A DNA stretch of 10,368 nucleotides from Planctomycetaceae bacterium (lineage in GTDB: Bacteria > Planctomycetota > Planctomycetia > Pirellulales > Thermoguttaceae), in assembly GCA_031274385.1 (NCBI GenBank), contig JAISQH010000437.1:1-10368 (forward strand). The letters run 5' to 3'. A program made the translations under genes and the position numbers. The notes under the pieces are model-generated. The model did not search any database and was not told the origin of the DNA. It saw nothing but the letters and a program-made list of their open reading frames with translations. This document shows, in pieces, positions 1 through 5,319 of this stretch; within the stretch, counting starts at the first letter, position 1; each line of letters starts with the position of its first letter.

Positions 1-109
1 ACAAATAATCGGCATCGGATTCCCTTCCAAAAATGAATTAACTTGTTACGCAGTCACATGACCGCTCAAAAAACATAGTATAACACTCCAAATCACTTTT
101 TGCAAAAGA

Positions 110-826
110 TTAGTTATAATTATTAATATCAATTCCCGGATCGGTTGGCTGACTTGCAGCAGCGCGAAATGTAAGGATCGTAACGCGAAATGGTCCTTTG
201 GCAAATTGTGTTCTTTTATTCGCATCATATCCGGCGATGGCAGCGGAACCATTCGTATCAATATTGAAAGCCCAAGCATCCGCACGGTTACCTCCGTCAG
301 AATTATTAGAAGCGTCATTGACAAGAGCAATCACATAGTCGCTTGTCGGTCCATAAAGGGAACCGTTTTTTTTATAAAAACCGACAGAGGTTCGTGAAGG
401 GCAAAGATAAACGTTAATAGACGAAAAAGCCCGTTTCACAGACTCGTCAAGAGGCAAAAACCAAGTGGAATCGTTACATTTGGTTCCGGCTGTCGCTGAT
501 TCTGTTGCTTTAACAAAATGATTTGTTGCAACAAGATTGTCAAAAAGCGACTGTTGTTCAATATAGGGGTAAAGAAACATAAAAATTGATGGGCGGTTTG
601 CAAAAAGAACTGCTGGCGGCAAACCATTCGTTGTATCATGGAAATTGTGAGTTCCAATCCCGATTTGCTTCAAATGGTTCGAACACGTCATCCGCCGAGC
701 CGCTTCACGCGCCGCCTGAACAGCAGGTAACAATAATGCGATTAAAACTCCAATAATCGCAATTACCACCAACAATTCTACAAGCGTAAATCCAAATTTG
801 TTGAAAAAAATAGTTGTCTTTCTCAT
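110..826 (-). CDS. DUF1559 family pseudopilin-like protein, C-terminally short
   Basis: 238 aa. The N-terminus is a type IV prepilin (class III) leader: a short basic stretch, then G12-F13-T-L-V-E17 with the conserved Glu at +5 of the mature protein. A hydrophobic helix of about 20 residues follows, running into LLPAVQAAREAARR, the hallmark of planctomycete DUF1559 (SBP_bac_10) proteins. It is then typical of the family through SNHLKQIG, an IEQQ motif (about residue 90) and a YLCPSR segment. Known for the family: a prepilin-type cleavage/methylation domain, presumed envelope or secreted, function unproven. The ATG is supported by an AAAGGAGAAG Shine-Dalgarno at 831-840. Family members usually continue to a D-G-x-S-N motif and a C-terminal H-x9-D-G motif. 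Both are absent here: the frame stops after ...DINNYN, and no frame in 1-110 restores them. It is a natural short variant, a truncated copy or a broken gene. The family assignment is secure; intactness is not. Confidence 0.88.
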   Translation of the reverse strand: MRKTTIFFNKFGFTLVELLVVIAIIGVLIALLLPAVQAAREAARRMTCSNHLKQIGIGTHNFHDTTNGLPPAVLFANRPSIFMFLYPYIEQQSLFDNLVATNHFVKATESATAGTKCNDSTWFLPLDESVKRAFSSINVYLCPSRTSVGFYKKNGSLYGPTSDYVIALVNDASNNSDGGNRADAWAFNIDTNGSAAIAGYDANKRTQFAKGPFRVTILTFRAAASQPTDPGIDINNYN

Positions 827-1021
827 GGCTCTTCTCCTTTAAGGTTAGGAAAATTTTTTACAAAATGTCCCGAAGTTGCGACGTTGCAATTCCGGTTTTT
901 GTAATGTTGTAACGTTCGTGCGTTATTCGAAATACGTTATTAAAAAAGACGTTGTGCAATTGCGCTACAACAAATGAAGACTTCTTCCGAAAGATTCTTG
1001 TCCGCTTATTTTAGTCGGCAA

Positions 1022-1249
1022 GAAAAAAAAGAAAGGGCGTCAGCATCTGTTGCTTACACCCGGTATCGTAGCAAGAACCGTTCCCAACCAACATGATCCG
1101 ACGCCCCGTATAAAACGGGACGTAAAACTCATGCGTTGGGATAAGGCTTCCATGATCATTCAAAACCGTGCAGTTAAACAAACTACACAATCCGAATGAC
1201 TCACTTGTCTTGAAAATCTGCTACGATTTTGGTGTAAGACAAAGACTTT
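1022..1249 (-). ncRNA. Candidate structured RNA, family unknown
   Basis: Helices seen (plus-strand positions): a long closing stem, 1053-1060 with 1231-1238 (8 bp) and 1065-1073 with 1219-1227 (9 bp), separated by a 4x3 internal loop. Inside it are two arms. Arm one: 1082-1088 with 1135-1141 (7 bp), 1093-1096 with 1129-1132, and an apical hairpin 1105-1109/1115-1119. Arm two: 1156-1161 with 1194-1199 and 1168-1175 with 1181-1188. Read on the minus strand, the one mismatch in arm two becomes a U-G pair. A promoter-like pair lies upstream and a GC-rich stem followed by a T tract downstream on that strand, so minus is favoured. I looked for landmark sequences of RNase P RNA, tmRNA, SRP RNA, 6S RNA and the B12 riboswitch and found none convincing. 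It could be a free RNA or the leader of the DUF1559 gene, which starts 200 bases downstream. Confidence 0.4.
1023..1106 (-). terminator. Terminator-like stem and T tract ending the candidate RNA
   Basis: On the minus strand GGGCGTC (1106-1100) can pair with GACGCCC (1041-1035), followed directly by TTTCTTTTTTTT. The loop is long, but inner pairs 1089-1093/1048-1052 and 1071-1075/1053-1057 (the latter with a G-U pair on the minus strand) could shorten it. These inner pairs use bases also needed by the long-range closing stem, so the two folds compete. Confidence 0.4.
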
Positions 1250-1255
1250 TCGTCT

Positions 1256-1285
1256 ATTTTTTTTGATTTTTTATCGTTTAGTCAA
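1256..1285 (-). promoter_or_regulatory. Possible promoter for the candidate RNA
   Basis: On the minus strand TTGACT (1285-1280) is followed after 18 bases by AAAAAT (1261-1256). The -35 is good and the -10 poor. It would place transcription start near 1249, just before the 5' strand of the closing stem. Confidence 0.3.
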
Positions 1286-1421
1286 ATAATTAATGAATCT
1301 CCTCATGTTCATAAAAAGTAAAAAAGTTCATCGTCTTTGGATATTACACGATTTTTTTGAAAACACAATACCCCCAATCAAATTTTTTTATTTTTTTTTC
1401 ACGACAGTGGAAATGGGGCTA

Positions 1422-1711
1422 GTAACAGTCTATTTTGTTTTTCAAGTTTGCGCACGAAGGCACGAAGAACACAAAGAGGATATTTTAGTTTTGTCAACAG
1501 ATTTTACAGATTTTACAGATTTTACAGATACGTTTTTTATAAAAATCTGTTCCATCTGCGTCATCTGTTGACAATAATGGAACAAGTCTATTTGTTTTTC
1601 GTTGCGAATAAAGACATAAAAGACGCAAAGAAAATCGATCCGTTTAGAATCAAAACCTTCGTGTTCTTTGCGCCTTGGTGCGAAACATTAAAAAACAAAA
1701 TAGACAGTTAC
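1422..1711. repeat. 290-bp composite imperfect palindrome
   Basis: Outer arms 1422-1442 and 1691-1711 match 20 of 21 as an inverted repeat. Next arms 1451-1479 and 1656-1682 carry the CACGAAGG/GAACACAAAG words and match with a few changes. A nested hairpin has perfect 12-bp arms TTGTCAACAGAT (1491-1502) and ATCTGTTGACAA (1563-1574), with TTTTACAGA repeats between them. The stretch from about 1583 (AGTCTATTTGTTTTTC) is a direct, degraded copy of the left outer arm (AGTCTATTTTGTTTTTC at 1427), so the element looks like a repeat inserted into or duplicated from another. Open frames crossing it are products of the repeats. Confidence 0.7.
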
Positions 1712-1715
1712 CTTC

Positions 1716-2046
1716 TTCTTTTTGATTATTGTGCAACAACGCTGCTCCTTTACAATCTTTTGTTTTACCGTTGGATTTCACGGACATGGAACTGGATTTT
1801 TCCATTTATTTTTGTTGCGGTTGTCATGTTATTTATCCTTTTTGCTCATTGGATTGCCGGTTTTTTTCTGTTTATATTAACCTTTCCGATATTTTGGAGA
1901 AATTACCGTTTTTACCGATTCCCATTTTCGGTATGGGCGAAGCGTTTTATTCTCTTCAATTGAGCATTGGAATTTCGTGGTTTCTGTTACTTGCCGTCAT
2001 CGGCTTGCCGTGGTTGCGGCGGCATTTCAAAGAGTTCCGGCGTTAG
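1716..2046 (+). pseudogene. Possible frameshifted remnant of a small membrane protein
   Basis: Not recognised. In one frame, up to about 1890, the DNA encodes a strongly hydrophobic run (WNWIFPFIFVAVVMLFILF, then AHWIAGFFLFILTFP). That frame ends in a stop at 1961-1963. A second frame, from about 1885 to a TAG at 2044-2046, encodes natural-looking protein: DILEKLPFLPIPIFGMGEAF, then SIGISWFLLLAVIGLPWLRR and a basic tail. Joining them with one indel near 1885-1900 would give a protein with two or three membrane helices and a normal basic C-terminus. Codon choice in the tail (GCC, GGC, CCG, CGG) resembles the neighbouring genes. No start codon with a ribosome site is visible, and the 5' side runs into the palindrome ending at 1711. 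It could instead be a chance open stretch in AT-rich DNA. Confidence 0.3.
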
Positions 2047-2056
2047 AATTCGCCGG
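2037..2056. terminator. GC hairpin at the 3' end of aroDE
   Basis: CCGGCG (2037-2042), an 8-base loop and CGCCGG (2051-2056) form a perfect 6-bp stem, 11 bases past the aroDE stop and overlapping the stop of the facing remnant. There is no proper T run on either side, so it may slow or protect a 3' end rather than terminate efficiently. Confidence 0.3.
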
Positions 2057-2067
2057 CAGTCGGGCGA

Positions 2068-3585
2068 TCAGTGTGCGGCGGACATGGCGTCGCGTACAAG
2101 ATTTCGCATCAGTGTTGCGGAGGCTTTCTGATTCGTGAAAAGTTTGAATTGCAAACAGGCTTGACCAACAAACATTTCAACACCGGAAATAGCAATGCAA
2201 CCTTTTTCCCGTGCCGATTTAAGGAGCAACGTGTTCTCAGGATTGTACACGGCATCGAATACAACCATTCGCGGACGGAGTGCCGATTTATCAAACGGCG
2301 ATTCATCCATGTTCGGATACATTCCAATTGGTGTACAATTAACAAGAATATCCTGCTTTAACTTATCACGCGACTTCCAATCAACGATTTCACAGTCAAG
2401 ATGTTTGCTCAAATCATAAGCCCGATTGCCGTTGATGTCGGTAATTGTAACTAAAGCGCCGCGTTTTTTCAGTCCGTAAGCCAACGCCATTCCGGCACCG
2501 CCCGCTCCCAGAATTAAAGCGTTTTTGCCGTCGAGAATTCTTTTTTCGTCCGTAAAATTCCCGCCCATCGCCGCCTCAATACTTGACACCGCCGCCACAT
2601 AATCGGTGTTGTAACCAAGCCGCTCCTCGCCCCGAAACACAACCGTATTACACGCGCCAATCTTCTCCACCGCCGGATCCATCTTCGTCAAATGCTTCGT
2701 CACCGCCACCTTGTGCGGAATCGTAACACTTAATCCCTTAATATCCCATTCGTTTGCCCGACGAATAAAATCAGTTACATTATCATCGTCCAACGGAAAC
2801 GGAATATAAACCGCGTTGATTTTTTGTCCGATAAATGACCGGTTGTGAATCAGCGGACTCAAACTGTGTCCGATGGGATTGCCGATAATTCCGTACACCA
2901 CCGAGTCCGCGTCCGTCTGATCGTAATGATACAAATCAAGCAATTCCTTATAAACCAACATGCCGGGAGCAATCATCCGCTCTTGGGAAAAAGTGGCATA
3001 AGTGTACGGCATTCCGAATTTTTTCGCCAAAATCCGGGTTGCCTTGCCCATTTCGCCCATGCCAATTCCAACAACACGAACGCCCTTGTCACCAAGTTGT
3101 TTCGCTTCCCGATTTTTTTCCCGAATAAAAGTAACAAACCGGAACAAGTCATCAACCGTCTTGGGTGTAACAGCAATCTTGATGAAATACGGCGACTTCG
3201 TCAACATTTCACGATGAAGAGCGTCAAGATTTTCCGGTGTTTTTTCCAAATCGTGATAACTAATGATTCGGTGTGTTGCTCCGAACGGCGGGATTTTGTC
3301 GGCAATATCAACCTCCAAATCAACAAATTCCGGCTCTGCCGCAATCGCCGACCGAAGCAATCGCAGGCGTTTTTCTTCGGTGTCCCGCCAAAGTCCGCCG
3401 TCCTGAGTTCGACGCGCCGTAATAATTGTTGCAGTAGGACGGTCTGGAATCAAACGGCGAATGTCCGGTTCTCGCCGCAAAAAATCAAGCCGAAGTTCTA
3501 CCAATGTCACACCGTCAGCAGCAAGACTTTGATGTTCGGAAATCATCCGGGAGTGGCTGCCGCACGCAATAATAACACAAATCAT
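2068..3585 (-). CDS. aroDE: Bifunctional 3-dehydroquinate dehydratase / shikimate dehydrogenase
   Basis: 505 aa fusion catalysing two consecutive cytosolic steps of the shikimate pathway: 3-dehydroquinate to 3-dehydroshikimate, then NADPH reduction to shikimate. Residues about 1-220 are a type I (Schiff-base) dehydratase: VELRLD (29-34), His111 in SYHDLE, Lys136 in FIKIAVTP as the imine-forming lysine, and GMGEMGK plus SQERMIAPG closing the site. Residues about 228-505 are AroE: GNPIGHSLSP (235-244) for shikimate, catalytic Lys292 in TIPHK, Asn313 in GACNT, Asp328 in NTD, GAGGAG (360-365) for NADP, and the C-terminal GVEMFVGQA. Both active sites look intact. I chose the ATG at 3585 because MICVIIACGS matches the usual dehydratase start; the frame runs on to a TTG at 3630, but the extra residues look non-coding. 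No good Shine-Dalgarno. The same fusion order is known from planctomycetes, chlamydiae and plants. It lies 100 bases downstream of the unknown membrane gene, possibly one transcript. Confidence 0.97.
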   Translation of the reverse strand: MICVIIACGSHSRMISEHQSLAADGVTLVELRLDFLRREPDIRRLIPDRPTATIITARRTQDGGLWRDTEEKRLRLLRSAIAAEPEFVDLEVDIADKIPPFGATHRIISYHDLEKTPENLDALHREMLTKSPYFIKIAVTPKTVDDLFRFVTFIREKNREAKQLGDKGVRVVGIGMGEMGKATRILAKKFGMPYTYATFSQERMIAPGMLVYKELLDLYHYDQTDADSVVYGIIGNPIGHSLSPLIHNRSFIGQKINAVYIPFPLDDDNVTDFIRRANEWDIKGLSVTIPHKVAVTKHLTKMDPAVEKIGACNTVVFRGEERLGYNTDYVAAVSSIEAAMGGNFTDEKRILDGKNALILGAGGAGMALAYGLKKRGALVTITDINGNRAYDLSKHLDCEIVDWKSRDKLKQDILVNCTPIGMYPNMDESPFDKSALRPRMVVFDAVYNPENTLLLKSAREKGCIAISGVEMFVGQACLQFKLFTNQKASATLMRNLVRDAMSAAH

Positions 3586-3645
3586 ATTCAGTACATAAAA
3601 GAAATAACCGTAACAACCGACTTTATTCAAATAATAAACGATACT

Positions 3646-3659
3646 ATTTCAATTGAAAT
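3646..3659. promoter_or_regulatory. 14-bp perfect palindrome upstream of aroDE
   Basis: ATTTCAATTGAAAT is its own reverse complement and lies 61 bases before the aroDE start, in the gap after the upstream gene. On the minus strand a TTGACA (3681-3676) precedes it, and the palindrome would sit where the -10 belongs. It may be an operator site; the function is a guess. Confidence 0.25.
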
Positions 3660-3685
3660 TACCGGCATCACTGTTTGTCAACATT

Positions 3686-4513
3686 TTATTCCACCGGTGC
3701 AATGTCCGCCATTTGGCGAATCGGTGCTACTTTGGGCAGGTCTGAAGCCGGTTTCCTCGTGAAACCATAACGAAAATATTCGGTCATCAACAAAAGGACA
3801 GCAAACGAAAGTGCCATGACCGAAATACCAAGCATGATTTGGAACAAATCAATCTCTTTTTTATAAACATGAAACAGAAATGGAACCGCAACAATACCAA
3901 TCCCGCCAATTAAATCAACCCCAATAAGATAATAAATAATGGAAGAAAAACTAACATCGGAAGGCGGTGAAACAAACTGCACAATATTGACCACAACCAG
4001 TGCAAACAATAAAAGTCCGCCAAACGTTAAACTTAATGCGGAACCAAGACCAATTGGTTTTCTGTTACTTTTTATTTTTTCCGTCTTTTCCGGTTGTTTG
4101 TCTTTTTTGTCTTTACCTTTAGGCGTGACAATATTTTCGCTAATATTGAAGTCATTTTCCGCCGCATTTTCTTCTGAAACCGCCGGGTCGCCGAATGTCG
4201 CATTGCTGAGCGGTGAATCATCGGGCGGAGTTACGGGCGGCAACTCACCGAATCCTGAGTCACCGGAACTATCCTCTTCATCAAGTAAAACAGTTTGAGT
4301 TCCGTTTTCCGGCAAAACCGCTTCGTCTGGAAACGAAAATCCCGAATCGTCCGAAAAAGTCGCGTCAAAAGAATCATCGTTAGGATTGTCCAAAAAAAGA
4401 GACTCGGTTTCCTCGTTTTTTTCTTCGAAATTTGGGTTGAAATCGAAGTCATCCGGTTTGTTTTCATTATCTTGAGACACAGGATTCTCCACGTCATCAT
4501 AAAAGAAAGTCAA
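3686..4513 (-). CDS. Acidic-tailed three-helix membrane protein, function unknown
   Basis: 275 aa, not recognised. Residues 1-130 are very rich in Asp, Glu, Asn and Ser with almost no hydrophobic core, so probably disordered. 131-152 is a basic patch (PKGKDKKDKQ and on). Three membrane helices follow at about 158-181, 190-216 and 222-246, ending with a short polar tail. By the positive-inside rule the basic patch before helix 1 suggests a cytoplasmic acidic tail; this is inference. The only available start is TTG (4513-4511): an in-frame TAA lies three codons upstream (4525-4523) and no ATG occurs in the first 200 residues. The start codon sits against a small hairpin (4516-4534) with no clear Shine-Dalgarno. 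The repeating D/E pattern shared across the reading frame argues for a real gene. It is upstream of aroDE on the same strand, but nothing ties it to the shikimate pathway. Confidence 0.75.
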   Translation of the reverse strand: MTFFYDDVENPVSQDNENKPDDFDFNPNFEEKNEETESLFLDNPNDDSFDATFSDDSGFSFPDEAVLPENGTQTVLLDEEDSSGDSGFGELPPVTPPDDSPLSNATFGDPAVSEENAAENDFNISENIVTPKGKDKKDKQPEKTEKIKSNRKPIGLGSALSLTFGGLLLFALVVVNIVQFVSPPSDVSFSSIIYYLIGVDLIGGIGIVAVPFLFHVYKKEIDLFQIMLGISVMALSFAVLLLMTEYFRYGFTRKPASDLPKVAPIRQMADIAPVE

Positions 4514-4515
4514 AT

Positions 4516-4534
4516 GCGGTTCTTACCAAACCGC
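4516..4534 (-). promoter_or_regulatory. Hairpin over the ribosome-binding region of the membrane-protein gene
   Basis: On the minus strand GCGGTT, a 7-base loop (TGGTAAG) and AACCGC form a perfect 6-bp stem ending two bases before the TTG start. A 17-codon open frame (ATG at about 4594, stop before the stem) precedes it. The hairpin could hold translation low, or mean that the true start is elsewhere. Confidence 0.3.
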
Positions 4535-4695
4535 CGAAAAACGCTATTCATCGTATATCGACTCATTTTCTAATGAAATTTTATCGTATTTCCTCATAAT
4601 TTTCCAGTTCCTAAAAAACTTCCTACCATTCAGTTTAGTATTTTTAAAATAAGCAAGATAGGCAATCAGTTCTAAACATAATACTCATCCTACTA

Positions 4696-4933
4696 CCAAG
4701 TTCTCTCATTTTTATTGCCTCGTTGTTGGGGAATTTTGCACAGGAAGGTAAGAGATGGTTGTCAGAACTTTGATGAAACGGATTTAATGATTAACGCTGA
4801 TTGACTGTAAAAAATAAAATCACAGTCAATCAGTGAATCAGTTTAATCAAAGTTCAGACATTCTTCCATACCTTCCCTTACCTTCCTGTGAAAAATCCCC
4901 TATAAATCAGGCATGAACAATGAGAGAACTTTG
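4696..4933. repeat. 238-bp imperfect palindrome, MITE-like
   Basis: Almost the whole segment is an inverted repeat about a centre near 4815. Matching blocks are 4696-4709 with 4920-4933 (13 of 14), CACAGGAAGGTAAG 4739-4752 with 4877-4890 (14 of 14), AACTTTGAT 4766-4774 with 4846-4854 (9 of 9) and CTGATTGACTGT 4797-4808 with 4822-4833 (12 of 12). Stretches between blocks also align with scattered changes. It carries no gene. The structure resembles a non-autonomous hairpin element, but no target-site duplication is evident and a second copy is not in this window. Confidence 0.75.
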
Positions 4934-4937
4934 TACT

Positions 4938-4992
4938 ACTGGCTACTGACAACTGGCTACTAAAATGAAGTGTCCTTCGTGCCTTTGTACGC
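4938..4992. repeat. Short direct repeat and solo CACAAAGG-type repeat
   Basis: ACTGGCTACT occurs at 4938-4947 and again at 4952-4961. Directly after, 4971-4992 reads TGTCCTTCGTGCCTTTGTACGC, the same word family as the palindrome arms at 1451-1479 and 10098-10124, but here without an inverted partner. It looks like a fragment left from a larger element. Confidence 0.5.
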
Positions 4993-5035
4993 AACTTACT
5001 TGAACTTGGCTGATTGACTGAAAATAATTGCCCTT

Positions 5036-5068
5036 TGATTGACAATTGATTGACAATTGATTGACAAT
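5036..5068. repeat. 11-bp tandem repeat, three exact copies
   Basis: TGATTGACAAT is repeated three times head to tail without change (5036, 5047, 5058). Each copy contains TTGACA, a consensus -35 hexamer, so three -35 boxes lie about one helical turn apart. Related words occur at 5011 (TGATTGACTGA) and in the core of the palindrome at 4798. Confidence 0.8.
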
Positions 5069-5088
5069 AATCAAGTTTGATGTATATT
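5061..5088 (+). promoter_or_regulatory. Likely promoter of the DUF1501 gene
   Basis: TTGACA (5061-5066) and TATATT (5083-5088) are 16 bases apart, the best sigma-70-like pair in the gap. Start of transcription would be near 5095, leaving a leader of about 225 bases before the DUF1501 start. The -35 is the last of the three tandem copies. Confidence 0.5.
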
Positions 5089-5106
5089 GATAGAGTTGTC
5101 TGTTGA

Positions 5107-5235
5107 CAGGAAAACAATATAAGTTCTCATTTTATCAATGCTTATGGCAAATCAGGTGTTGTCAATGGCGATTGTTACGAAGAGCGGTTGCCTGCTTTTA
5201 CTCCATTAAATGAAACGGTAAGAAATTTTTCGTGA
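5107..5235 (+). other. Short coding-like fragment without a start codon
   Basis: Between stops, one frame reads ...NAYGKSGVVNGDCYEERL, then PAFTPLNETVRNFS and TGA (5233-5235). The codons are ordinary for the neighbouring genes, unlike the surrounding AT-rich DNA. There is no start codon and no family I recognise. It may be the tail of a lost upstream gene, or chance. Confidence 0.2.
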
Positions 5236-5307
5236 TTTCTTTTAATAAAATATCCGTAAATAGTTACGTTAAATGTGATGAATCTGATTTTGAAACAGAC
5301 AAAACCC

Positions 5308-5312
5308 GGAGG
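5308..5312 (+). promoter_or_regulatory. Shine-Dalgarno fixing the DUF1501 start
   Basis: GGAGG lies 7 bases before the ATG at 5320. This and the position of the Tat signal right after that ATG override the longer frame beginning at 5275. Confidence 0.85.
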
Positions 5313-5319
5313 TTTTCCA

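Larger units (their letters stand above)
827..1421. other. Gene-free stretch holding the candidate RNA
   Basis: About 600 bases without a credible protein gene. 827-1021 is the upstream region of the DUF1559 gene: apart from its Shine-Dalgarno I see no clear -35/-10 pair. 1022-1285 holds the candidate structured RNA and its promoter, listed separately. 1286-1421 is AT-rich with long T runs and shows nothing I can support. An open frame starting at 1293 is low-complexity and runs into the palindrome at 1422. Confidence 0.6.
4514..5319. other. 800-base repeat-rich gap between divergent genes
   Basis: No intact gene. From left to right: 4514-4695 is AT-rich upstream DNA of the membrane-protein gene; then a 238-bp palindrome, two short direct repeats, a solo copy of the CACAAAGG-type repeat, an 11-bp tandem array carrying a promoter, a short coding-like fragment, and the leader of the DUF1501 gene. 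The open frame on the minus strand from 5117 to 4878 only crosses these repeats. Confidence 0.65.

Noticed and set aside
1..109. Frameshifted continuation of the DUF1559 gene
   Set aside because: All three minus-strand frames were read; none gives the missing family motifs and all contain early stops or unrelated residues.
1022..1249. Candidate RNA as RNase P, tmRNA, SRP or B12 riboswitch
   Set aside because: None of the conserved core sequences of those families was seen on either strand. 6S RNA has too little sequence conservation to exclude by eye.
1448..1963. 171-codon open frame on the plus strand
   Set aside because: Its start and first half are translations of the palindromic repeats (RFYRFYRFYR). 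Only the distal part may derive from a gene and is listed as a remnant.
3586..3630. TTG-started 15-residue extension of AroDE
   Set aside because: Residues before MICVIIACGS do not belong to the dehydratase domain and have no ribosome site.
2845..3762. 305-codon open frame on the plus strand
   Set aside because: Antisense to aroDE, which has complete motifs for both enzymes. The antisense translation is rich in Arg, Asn and Phe without a family pattern.
4696..4933. Insertion sequence
   Set aside because: No transposase frame and no evident target duplication; only a non-autonomous hairpin element can be proposed.
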